This document shows positions 31,176-39,662 of a stretch of DNA of 64,000 nucleotides, in pieces. The notes under the pieces are model-generated. The model saw nothing but the letters and a program-made list of their open reading frames with translations, was not told the DNA's origin and made no database searches. The position numbers and the translations under genes are program-made. Origin of the DNA: Nitzschia sp. pyKryTriq1 (taxonomy: Eukaryota; Bacillariophyta; Bacillariophyceae; Bacillariales; Bacillariaceae); NCBI GenBank assembly GCA_956465555.1, contig OY101119.1, forward strand, positions 2,776,629 through 2,840,628, written 5' to 3'. Positions within the stretch are counted from its first letter, which is position 1. The number at the start of each line of letters is the position of its first letter.

Positions 31176-32162
31176 ATGCCGCGTGATATGCCGCCCGAAA
31201 CTTCTACTACGAATAGTAGCCCCGGCTCCAGCACCACCAGCGGCAACAACAGCAAGCATCAGTTGGATCTCGGAGTGATTGATGAAGCCTTTGGTGACTT
31301 TGCGGATTTGTACAGTGATGTCTTGCGCGTCAGCGTGGCTGCTTCGGCCGATCAGATCCAAATGGCGTACTTTGACAGACGATCCGAACTCTTTACCATG
31401 CTCGCTAAGATGGACTCGCGACCGCAAGACGAAGCGACGTTGCAAGAGCGCATGGACGCCGAACGCAAGATGGACTCGGTGGTGCTGGCGGTGCGCATCC
31501 TGGGGGATGCGGAACAGCGGCTAGTGTACGATCGCATGCGGCAGCAGCGTCTCTTGAATCGCCGGCGGGCAGAGCATGGACAGCTGCCGGGCCACAAGGC
31601 GCGTGTGGGTGCTGGTTTGGATGCCATGGTGGAAGCGGAGGAACAGCAGCAGCAAGAACGACCGAAGAAGAACTGGAGAGGCAAGGTAATAAAGAGCAAG
31701 AAGACCAAGACAGATACGGACGCTCATCATCAGCGGGCGGCGGACCCAGCAGAAGATTCAGGGCCGTCCCCTTCGCGGGGGGTCAAGCAGACGGTATCGC
31801 CTTCTCGATCGATTGCGGCCGCTGCTTCTGCTTCTGCTGCAGTGCAAGGCGAGGGTGACATGACGGATGAGGAAGACCTCAGAGCAGTCGACACGAGGGA
31901 CACGGACGAGTTTCGACAAGACGATGGAGACACGACGGTATACTCTATGACATCGGTGGAGAAGACTCCCCGGAACTCTAGCTATCTGTCTTGTATCACC
32001 AACTCGCGCATCATGCGAAAAATCTCGGACGAAATTAGCGGGGCCTGCGAAGACACACTGGTCTCGGTAGATCAAGTCTTTAACGCTTTTACCCTCACAG
32101 ATAAGGACATCAAAGCAGTCACCAAACGCATCGACAAGGCCAAGCGACAGCTGGACGGATAG
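31176..32162 (+). CDS. Degenerate J-domain (DnaJ-like) protein
   Basis: 328 residues; the start at MPRDMPPE is chosen as the ATG nearest the domain. Residues about 45-130 read as a J-domain: DLYSDVLRVSVAASADQIQ, then AYFDRRSELFTML, a longer linker, and AVRILGDAEQRLVYDRMR. This matches the helix I, II and III order and the closing xxRxxYD of DnaJ domains. The HPD tripeptide between helices II and III, needed to stimulate Hsp70, is absent, so it is J-like rather than a competent J-protein. The rest is charged and low in complexity, ending in a helix with IDKAKRQLDG. Function unknown. Confidence 0.68.
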   Translation: MPRDMPPETSTTNSSPGSSTTSGNNSKHQLDLGVIDEAFGDFADLYSDVLRVSVAASADQIQMAYFDRRSELFTMLAKMDSRPQDEATLQERMDAERKMDSVVLAVRILGDAEQRLVYDRMRQQRLLNRRRAEHGQLPGHKARVGAGLDAMVEAEEQQQQERPKKNWRGKVIKSKKTKTDTDAHHQRAADPAEDSGPSPSRGVKQTVSPSRSIAAAASASAAVQGEGDMTDEEDLRAVDTRDTDEFRQDDGDTTVYSMTSVEKTPRNSSYLSCITNSRIMRKISDEISGACEDTLVSVDQVFNAFTLTDKDIKAVTKRIDKAKRQLDG

Positions 32163-32653
32163 GCAAACAAACAAACAAACAAATAACTACGAGTATTCCA
32201 AACCTCTTGGAGTGCTCGTTCTCTCTTTCTCTTGCCGCCGCCGCGCAACTTACAGTACTTGGCATACTGTATGCCGTGCCGCAGGTCTTGTGTGTGTGCT
32301 AGCTTCTTTCTTCCTTGGAACGGCAGATCGACACTCTTGCCGGGCTGGTTGTTTACTGACGTTGCAACTGCAGGGATGAACAATAACACTCTAGAACTTT
32401 CATTTTGTATGTGCTCTGTATAGTTCATAGTCTGGTGCTCTACATCTACTAGTAGAGCTAGTACACGTAGCAAGCCAACCTTGTACAGTACAGTGCTTGT
32501 ACCCACAGTCTACAAGTACTTCGTGCTACACCAGAAGCATGCTTGACAACTTTACGTACCGGTAGTATACCTGGTACTGTACCGGTACACTTTCCATAAC
32601 GCTAAACATCTACGAGTTCAATATGCGTAACGGTAGACTACGGCAGAATATTG
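32163..32653. other. Convergent intergenic region with AAAC repeat
   Basis: 491 bp between two stops. It starts with an (AAAC)n run (32164-32182) and contains GTACAGTAC and TACCGGTAC palindromes at about 32450-32590. No gene seen. Confidence 0.4.
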
Positions 32654-33853
32654 TTACTCAATTTCGACAACATGACAAAAGGGACCCATATCGGATTGAA
32701 GTTCCAATCCTTGTCGTTTGCCAAAACTTCCAGCAACTAGTTGCACAAAGGATGGATCCAATGATGATGATGATTGTTGTTGTTGGTGTTGGGGCTTGCT
32801 GGTATTGATGGTGGTGGAAGAGCACGACGGCAATGATTCCTCCCCTTTTTCTTCTTCTTGTTTTGGAGTGTTCTTCATGTCGGCGGCAGCAGTAGATGTC
32901 GATGGTGCTGATTGCAAATACTTGGCATATCGTTGTACATGAGCATTGTAAATCTTTTGCAACTTTTTTCGTGCCGATTTGGTCAATGGTTCACCGTTCG
33001 CGTACGTCAAGGGGAAGGTTTGCTCATTACTGTTGGCCTCGTCTTGCTCAAAGGAACCATAGGTATCATCTTGATGAAAGAGTTGCGAGGGAGGAATACT
33101 GGGATCGGGAGTACTGCTGCTGGTACCTCCTGTATGGTTATTCTTGTTCTTGTTGCTGTTGGTATCGTCATTATTACTTGTTGTGTTGTGAAGACCTAAT
33201 CCTTGTCCTTGACGGACTAGTAGCATATGCTCGATCAAGAGTTGTTTCACATACTCGACAAAGTATTCATAGAGCGCTTGTCCTTCGGACTTTGCACATT
33301 GATCCCGATATTGGATGGATTTCCCCAACTTTTTGACTTTGGCAGTCAAATTGGCTTGAGGAACGAGTAAGAGTGACAAGGGAGAAATTTTGATGTTGTT
33401 GTCGCTGTTGTCTTTGTTGTTGAGTGCATTGTGATGGTATTCTTCAGCCGATAGATGGAGGATACTTTGGGTGCTGGACCCATCCCCCCAAGCTCCCAGA
33501 GTTAAGACGGGCAGATTCAACAAGGTTCGGGCAGCTTGTTCCACTTTGGCGTGAGTGACCGTCTTGGCAAAACTAATGTAGACCAGTATTCCTGCCGTCG
33601 TACGAGTAGAAGATTGCTGCCCATCACTACTCGTACTGGTAGTACTAGCATCAGTCGTTGTCGTCGTCAAGAAGTCGGAAGGCGTTCCTACCGTGACCAT
33701 TTCTTTTTCTGCAATCAATAGTTTCGCAGATCGATATCGTTGAATGACCATTCGAACGGCCGAGCAAGAACTTGTCGCACCGTTATTGTTATTATTATCA
33801 TTAGCATTGGCGCTGCTGCTGTTGTAGTCTTTTTGGCCAAGATCCCCACTCAT
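32654..33853 (-). CDS. ATD-type (animal DTD2-like) aminoacyl-tRNA deacylase with large insert
   Basis: 399 residues; the first true ATG of the frame is at 33853. Order of family landmarks: AVRMVIQRYRSAKL (31-45), GILVYISFAKTVT (88), LLVPQANL (Pro-Gln at 165-166), QYRDQCAKSEGQALYEYFV, then FGKRQGLEL (377) and DMGPFCHVVEIE (Gly-Pro 390-391). This follows human DTD2/ATD (PQATL; YGNRQ; NGPFTHLIEF) and not bacterial DTD (SQFTL). ATD removes Ala wrongly attached to tRNA-Thr; acting in trans on charged tRNA is the family role. Unusual features are a roughly 155-residue insertion (212-366) before the last strand, with a basic helix (LTKSARKKLQKIYNAHVQRY) that could bind tRNA, and Asn/Thr-rich loops. 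Confidence 0.82.
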   Translation of the reverse strand: MSGDLGQKDYNSSSANANDNNNNNGATSSCSAVRMVIQRYRSAKLLIAEKEMVTVGTPSDFLTTTTTDASTTSTSSDGQQSSTRTTAGILVYISFAKTVTHAKVEQAARTLLNLPVLTLGAWGDGSSTQSILHLSAEEYHHNALNNKDNSDNNIKISPLSLLLVPQANLTAKVKKLGKSIQYRDQCAKSEGQALYEYFVEYVKQLLIEHMLLVRQGQGLGLHNTTSNNDDTNSNKNKNNHTGGTSSSTPDPSIPPSQLFHQDDTYGSFEQDEANSNEQTFPLTYANGEPLTKSARKKLQKIYNAHVQRYAKYLQSAPSTSTAAADMKNTPKQEEEKGEESLPSCSSTTINTSKPQHQQQQSSSSLDPSFVQLVAGSFGKRQGLELQSDMGPFCHVVEIE

Positions 33854-34414
33854 CGCAATAATATATAGTTCTGGTGCCGCTAATAGAGCCGTATCCTCTA
33901 GTAGATACAGTAAGTTGTCAGTCAAAAACGCGGTTCTGCTTCTGGTGCTTTATGTGAATCCTTGACCCCTCTTCAATCCTTTTGTCGCAAGTTCGAAGCA
34001 TGCACTGGGGATGACAAGGGAATGAGACGAAAGAGGAGAGACATCAGCGAGGACAGAGAGGCAAAAGAGAAATCGATTGAGTATTGAGGAATAATTTTTT
34101 GGAATTTGATGCGCATATGCATATGCGGATGATCCAAGCTGTCGGCTTGGACTGCTTCGATTGAAACCTTCGTGGTGCCCCGACGGAGCACGATGGACAG
34201 CGCGATAAAATGCGCATAAACGTAGAAGTTGAAAAAAAGCGAGAACGAAGCACGCACAACAAACGAGTTGAAGCAAGAAGCAAGCAGCAAGAAGAACAAC
34301 AACGCATATTTTTTCATTTTTTCATCACATCGTGACATCTCTTTGCTCTACTGTACCGTTGGGCTTGATCGCATTGCACTCTTGGTACACATGAATGATA
34401 CACTAGAGTAGAGG
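33854..34414. promoter_or_regulatory. Divergent region between ATD-like and RING genes
   Basis: 561 bp serving two divergent genes. A minus-strand frame of 121 codons (33973-34338) starts with a signal-like MKKYALLFFLLLASC stretch but shows no other sign of coding; I do not call it. Confidence 0.35.
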
Positions 34415-35332
34415 ATGGGTCCTACAAGTAGTACCGCCACTCTGTCTAGTAGAACGACCCGCCACCATCTGGTGAACTGTCGGCGACGATGTGGTCTGCT
34501 GGTATGGATCATGTTGGGACTGGCGTCGTATGCGTCCGTGTGGATGGTCCTCCTCTCTGACGATCGTCAATCGTACACAGCCGTCACTTCTCTTCATCAG
34601 ACCAGACTACAAGCCGAATCGAAACGCCGTGAATTGGAACAAAAGCGACGAGAACAGAAACAAACCAATGTTCGTCAACGCAAGTCACAAGCAAATAAAC
34701 AGAAGAGCGACAACGGTGATGCTGGTGGCGACGAAACATTTTTCGACTGGAGCTTTTGGGGGCTCTGTATGTGTTTTTCTCTCATGTCCTATGTTAGAAT
34801 TCGACTGGAACCTTCTCGTCGACGACGACGGAGACGGAGAGAAGCAGCCTCCATCATGATGGCTCTCAACAATGATGGCACGACTAATAGTACTATTTCC
34901 AATACCACCGAGGAGACACAACGAGCTGTGATGCTGACATTACGGAGAATCAATCGAGATCGGGAACGTCGTGGCGAGAACCCTGTGACATTGGATGCGT
35001 ACCAGGCGCTACGGATGGCGCTGTTACAGGATCGAACACTCTTGAGAGGTCTCGCCGGACACCGGGTGCCTCCACCCGCCCGAGGAGCGACACCGGAACA
35101 GCTGGAGACGTGTCAGCAACTTACCATTGCCGAGGAAGATGATTACGAAGGAGATTGTTGTATTTGTCTTGCTCCGTTTCAGACCAATGATCAAATCCGA
35201 ATACTTCCGTGTAGCCACTCGTATCACCGCGGCTGTATTGACCATTGGTTTCAGCAATCTAGACTCTGTCCCATTTGCAAGCATTCGTTGGATCATGCTG
35301 ATGACCAGGAAGAGGGACGACAATCATCTTGA
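34415..35332 (+). CDS. Membrane-anchored RING-H2 E3 ubiquitin ligase
   Basis: 305 residues. Two hydrophobic segments (about 27-47 and 113-128) flank a highly charged coiled-coil-like stretch, so the protein probably spans or enters a membrane twice. A Ser/Arg-rich linker leads to a C-terminal RING-H2 finger with Cys248, Cys251, Cys266, His268, His271, Cys274, Cys285 and Cys288 (spacing C-x2-C-x14-C-x1-H-x2-H-x2-C-x10-C-x2-C). Trp278 and Pro286 sit at the usual E2-contact positions. Transfer of ubiquitin to membrane or ER clients is the expected role. Its ATL-like layout (membrane segments then RING-H2) supports the call; the substrate is unknown. Confidence 0.88.
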   Translation: MGPTSSTATLSSRTTRHHLVNCRRRCGLLVWIMLGLASYASVWMVLLSDDRQSYTAVTSLHQTRLQAESKRRELEQKRREQKQTNVRQRKSQANKQKSDNGDAGGDETFFDWSFWGLCMCFSLMSYVRIRLEPSRRRRRRRREAASIMMALNNDGTTNSTISNTTEETQRAVMLTLRRINRDRERRGENPVTLDAYQALRMALLQDRTLLRGLAGHRVPPPARGATPEQLETCQQLTIAEEDDYEGDCCICLAPFQTNDQIRILPCSHSYHRGCIDHWFQQSRLCPICKHSLDHADDQEEGRQSS

Positions 35333-35745
35333 ACAATACAGCACATACTTTCGAGGCGTGATGCAGTCATCCCGCATCATGAGGGGTTGCAAAAAGTTTG
35401 GGTGTTGTATTTGCAACACGTAATTGTCGATGAATCCCAAAAGTTAAACACAATACATACAACGGCGAATGTACCGACGGCCGGGATGGATTTTCCTACC
35501 AATGGAGCACTCAAAGGCCAAGATCCACGAATTGCTAGTGGTATTAGCACGCAGTCGGCTTGAGCTTTTGTGCCCAAGCCATTCGATAACTGCAGTCATA
35601 CCGGTACTATTTAATCATGGACGGGGGAAGCGGCTGGATTCCTCACTTGCAATCAATCTCTAGTTATAGCACCATATAACTCCTCTACCTAGAGTGGCTT
35701 CAAACTAACAGTAAAAAGGGCATCCATCGCTCGAAGGATCCGGGT
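35333..35745. other. Convergent intergenic region
   Basis: 413 bp between the stops of the RING gene and the nuclease gene. I see no feature beyond short random frames. Confidence 0.4.
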
Positions 35746-36855
35746 TCACCAGTCGACCTGCTCCTCTTCGTCTTCTTCGTCATGATCATAACTCCAATCG
35801 CAAGCCAGGAGATGTGGCCGAATAAGATTTGGGTGTGGGTGGTCAATATTACTATCGCACCAGGAGAAAGCTTTGCGTTTCCCAAAGTAGGGGATTGCCA
35901 AGCCAGTCCGTAGCATTTCATCTGCCACACTTCGTCGTCCTTCATTCTTTTCTTTTGTCTCTAGAATACTAATATCGCAGGTGAGTCGACCTCCATATTT
36001 ATCATGACGACAATCCACCAAGGATATACGTCTTCCACTACCCGCATCGACAATCTGTTCCAGTGAACACTTCGCTCGTTCCGCCAAGCATCGTTCCAAA
36101 TCACATTTGGCAGATCGAAGTTCGGGGGCATCAATACCAAGGATTCGAATGTTGAGATTGCCGAACAAATCGGGCAAACTTTTCCCATCAAACTGCAAAT
36201 TGTGTGAATGGCAAGTATCTCCATCGTAACAGCTCGGGATCTCGGCGGTGAAACCAGTATTCTCAAGATACGAGTACGGCATAAATCTTGTTGAGAAAAA
36301 AGAATATCCAACATGAAGAGAATTCGGGAGGAGCGGGAGAAAGATTCTGTTAACGAAAAGATAGAATACACCCAACCTGATCAGAAGTGGTACCATTACC
36401 AGAGTGACTCGATAGCTTTTACCAAAAGAATCAGGCTTGGAGAAGTTTCCTTCAAGATGGCCTCGCCTCGACGACAATCTCGTAAATGTAATGAACGAAG
36501 ACAAAAGAAGCCAGAGTTGACGCTGTTCCACCGTGAGAGCAGTCTTCTTTAACATTAGAAACCACAAAGCCCTTTTCCAGGAGCCACAAGCGGATAAGAT
36601 CAACCCTCTCGTTGGGGGTAACACAATGACAAAGCATGTCAGAACCGCAAGGGGTCGCCTCCACCGCGAAACAAGGCAGATACATTCCTGGCCTGCTTGG
36701 AACAGAGCACAAAGTATTTGTATGAAAAAGTAGGCGCCCTCATCATTTTCTATCGTGAGCAAACCAAATGGTTGGAAAATTATGTCCACAACATATCGAA
36801 ATGCAAAGTATGAAAATAACAGTCCTGCATGAAAGAGACAAAGTGCACTCGCCAT
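35746..36855 (-). CDS. Membrane-anchored thermonuclease-like (SNase) protein
   Basis: 369 residues. The N-terminal 200 contain about four or five hydrophobic segments (for example residues 3-28 and VTLVMVPLLIRLGVFYLFV). The C-terminal part is a staphylococcal-nuclease OB fold: CYDGDT (calcium-binding Asp pair), NIRILGIDAPELR (Arg and Glu catalytic positions equivalent to Arg35 and Glu43) and DKYGGRLTCDI (second catalytic Arg region), then VADEMLRTGLAIPY. The active-site set therefore looks complete. SNase proteins cut DNA or RNA with calcium. The topology would hold the nuclease at a membrane face, possibly in the secretory or plastid system. Extra Cys pairs (CYDGDTC, CDLERC) could form disulphides. 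Confidence 0.82.
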   Translation of the reverse strand: MASALCLFHAGLLFSYFAFRYVVDIIFQPFGLLTIENDEGAYFFIQILCALFQAGQECICLVSRWRRPLAVLTCFVIVLPPTRGLILSACGSWKRALWFLMLKKTALTVEQRQLWLLLSSFITFTRLSSRRGHLEGNFSKPDSFGKSYRVTLVMVPLLIRLGVFYLFVNRIFLPLLPNSLHVGYSFFSTRFMPYSYLENTGFTAEIPSCYDGDTCHSHNLQFDGKSLPDLFGNLNIRILGIDAPELRSAKCDLERCLAERAKCSLEQIVDAGSGRRISLVDCRHDKYGGRLTCDISILETKEKNEGRRSVADEMLRTGLAIPYFGKRKAFSWCDSNIDHPHPNLIRPHLLACDWSYDHDEEDEEEQVDW

Positions 36856-37231
36856 GATGGATGGTAACGGTCAATCGATCCGGAGAATGAATAAGAGGCT
36901 AGCTATCAACTACCGCTTGTAATAGCAAAAACCATAACACTGAACACGGAAAGATCTCGAAGATCCTTTTTCCCATCACACCCGCGCGCGTGCGTCACTG
37001 CGCGAGAAGATTCTTATTCATTCGAGGGCCAAAAGATGCTTTTCTCTGAAACAACCCCCCCCCCCCCCCTTCTCACAAAATCTCGTCATCATGACCTGCT
37101 ACCACATCGTTCCATAAAGTATGATATAAGCATTCCTCATCTCGAGCAACTATTTAAAAAAAACTTATGGCGATTGATTTGTTGCACTAAGTTTGCACTA
37201 ATAGCACTCTCAAAATTGAGCTAGAAGTTCC
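36856..37231. other. Intergenic with poly-C tract
   Basis: 376 bp 5' of the nuclease gene. A run of about 17 C lies at 37054-37070. No gene supported. Confidence 0.4.
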
Positions 37232-38620
37232 TCATGATCTTCCCCGTTCCATGAAATGGGCGCAGGCCTCCCGAAAGTCAGCTTTGCCACTAGACACAAT
37301 CACATCGATGATTTCGGTAGCTGCCTGGGAAAGATTGGGGTGCTGGTGGCAATCGTAGAGCCATTGTACCACATTCGTCACGCTTGGGCCACTCACTACT
37401 TCGGTAGGACGGACAGGACGTCGTTGAATATAGATCTGCAAAATTTGCATCATGACATGTCGCGCCTCCTGAGAAAGCACTGGCCAAATCTTGGACTGGA
37501 TTTCCACCAACAACTGAACTCCAGAACGTTGAATGTCGGTGTTGTAGGATTCCAATGGAAGTGTTGTGAGCTTACTGGTCGAAGATTCCAATTTTGGCTG
37601 TTCTCCTGCTGGAACACGTTCGGAAAAATAAATGACGGCGCGATTTTCATCTGACGCAGGACCCGCATGCAAACCGTGGGGTTGGACCATTCGAACCGTA
37701 CCGCGGGGGACCGCCAGCTCGGATTCTTCACGAAGATCCTCAGACATGAGCAACAGGTCCCCGTACCGCCGAATACATTCCTTCGCAGTCAACCCGACAG
37801 TCTGCTCCTGATTCTCGATGCTTTGACGAATTTCATCCCATACCGAAGCTTCCACGTCAGGAACGAGCTTTCTCCAGATATCGTCCAACGCCGCCCCCGG
37901 AGTCGTGATGGAATCTCCTTTGGGATGCCAAATTTGAGTGGTTGGGGATTTGTCCGTGATGAAATACACGCCTTGGGCGACGTTACCATCAATGTGCATG
38001 GGTTGCGCGTCACATCGTTCTGTATTGACCAAAATGGAAAAGTTCTCAAATTCGGCCGTCGCCAAAGTGGGAGATGAGGCTCGCGCCTTTTCTGTCGCAT
38101 CCTGAATCAGCACGTCAATCACTTCTTGGGGATCCGTAAACAATCTTGGAAATCCGTCTTTGCCTGCAGGCAATCGCCCAATTACTTGCTCCATTAATTT
38201 CAAAGCAAGATCATTCGAATGATCTCCGGCGCGTGCCAGAAAAATTTCATACCTCCCTCCCGTGATTTGTCGCAGAGGACCGGTCGTCCTACTATCTTCG
38301 GACGAATGAGTAGCCGCTTCTTCGTGGAGGGTTTCTTTGCATTCCGGAGAACAAAGAATATTTTCTAGCGTCTCCTGAATCACAGGAATATAGTCTACCG
38401 TCAAAGGTTTTTGCCAGCTGGATTGATCATCGACGGTATCCGTCTCGTGAGACGACGGCATCTGGTACGACAAGTCGGTGCGACGACTTCTCCCCATCAA
38501 GTGATTGTGGTTTACTTGTGATGGGCTCACCGAAAACGACCATGCTGATAGTGGCATCAACAGCATCAAACACAACGCCGAGCATGGAAGGAACACGATA
38601 CGTCCGGTAGTCGCCAACAT
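37232..38620 (-). CDS. Putative plastid Fe(II)/2OG-type dioxygenase, tandem copy A
   Basis: 462 residues from the ATG at 38620; the frame opens 31 codons earlier, but this start aligns with copy B and exposes a signal peptide. The N-terminus ends LSAWSFSVSP, where Ser-Phe fits the diatom plastid cleavage motif. His209 and Asp211 (PMHIDG) form an HxD pair and His318 with Arg327 (HGLHAGPASDENR) form the distal His and the 2-oxoglutarate-binding Arg. This is the facial triad of Fe(II)/2OG oxygenases. Upstream ITGGRYEIFLARAGDHSNDL is invariant in the copies. A 110-residue helical C-terminal extension follows. Substrate and exact family unknown. Copies B and C lie at 39663 and 41375. Confidence 0.72.
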   Translation of the reverse strand: MLATTGRIVFLPCSALCLMLLMPLSAWSFSVSPSQVNHNHLMGRSRRTDLSYQMPSSHETDTVDDQSSWQKPLTVDYIPVIQETLENILCSPECKETLHEEAATHSSEDSRTTGPLRQITGGRYEIFLARAGDHSNDLALKLMEQVIGRLPAGKDGFPRLFTDPQEVIDVLIQDATEKARASSPTLATAEFENFSILVNTERCDAQPMHIDGNVAQGVYFITDKSPTTQIWHPKGDSITTPGAALDDIWRKLVPDVEASVWDEIRQSIENQEQTVGLTAKECIRRYGDLLLMSEDLREESELAVPRGTVRMVQPHGLHAGPASDENRAVIYFSERVPAGEQPKLESSTSKLTTLPLESYNTDIQRSGVQLLVEIQSKIWPVLSQEARHVMMQILQIYIQRRPVRPTEVVSGPSVTNVVQWLYDCHQHPNLSQAATEIIDVIVSSGKADFREACAHFMERGRS

Positions 38621-39662
38621 GATGTTCGAAGCTTTTCCAAAAAAGAAAATCAACAAGGCGATTGCAGAGTTAATTTTGTGTGCGCTGGGGAGTGACAACG
38701 AACGAGGAGACACATCATCATGACTTACAGCAGCAATATAAGCAGTGTAAGTTCCCTCTCTCTTCGATTATCGTCCAATTCAAATGAATTTCGACCGGAA
38801 CAGTGACAATAATGCTCCAGCGAGGCAGGAATTATGAGAGTTGTCGGTCGTCGTCGTCGTCGTCGTCGTCGTCGTGCCCTCTTTGCTTGTTGCGGATGCA
38901 ACTCCGAGCACTCGAATTCCTTCTGTCTTCCCCCTGCGTTAATACTCCGTAGAGCTATGTACCGTTTGTACGAAAACGAGAACGAAAAAAAAAAATCGAT
39001 CGATCGATCTCGAATTCGGAAAGCTGGTTTCGGCTGATGGTGCCCGATGTGTGGGCCAGCCGGCATGCGTGGACTTTGAAGAACGAAGAACATGCTCTTG
39101 TCCAATCAAACTCTATCATTTTTTTAAAAGCACGTCTCGACTATTTTTTCAGTGCCGAGAAGGGCCCACGTCACACGTCTCCCATTTCTCGCATTTTGAT
39201 ATTGTACGAATTCTGGTTAGTCCACGAATACATAGTTTTCCTGTGCTTAAGACGACTGACTCTCTACTAGTAGTAGAGAGCTTCTCTCTACTAGTAGTAG
39301 TAGAGAGCTTCTCTCTACTACTAGAGAGAGAATACCACGGATTACTGTACCAGGGGCTGCGTATTTCAATCAAGTCGCAGTGGGCTTGTCCCAACCGGCA
39401 AGGGCTCTCCTCGGGTTCATAAATCATCTTTTACGGCGAAGAAAGGAGGAGCAACAAGACTATACCGCGCGTCCAGTAGTAACTCAGCGGAGAATGTAGA
39501 TGCAGGAAGCAGCTCATTACCGTGTGCGTACAATGGTCTGAAAATCGATACGAATCTACAAAGGAATGATGACTGGTGGCGACGAATGAATCATTCATAG
39601 ACAGACTAGTACTACTAGTTTACAACAATAACGGATTTCTCGAAATGCTTTCAAGAAGTTCC
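38621..39662. promoter_or_regulatory. Upstream region of dioxygenase copy A
   Basis: 1 kb. From the gene outward it holds a (GTC)n run (38849-38873), CGATCGATCGAT followed by GAATTCGGAAA (38996-39021), CCAATCAAA (39102-39110) and GAGAAGGGCCCACGTCA (39157-39173). Several of these recur upstream of copies B and C. A CTCTACTAGTAG hairpin repeat lies at 39261-39330. Confidence 0.6.
39261..39330. repeat. Tandem palindromic CTACTAGTAG/GAGAGCTTCTCT repeat
   Basis: Two and a half copies of a roughly 30 bp unit built from two palindromic cores (CTACTAGTAG and AGAGAGCTTCTCT). It could fold into alternative hairpins. The same core is scattered in other intergenic regions of the window. Confidence 0.85.

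Noticed and set aside
33973-34338. 121-codon minus-strand ORF with signal-like start
   Set aside because: Hydrophobic leader only; the rest has no conserved look, and it lies in a divergent promoter region. It does not splice sensibly to the ATD-like gene.
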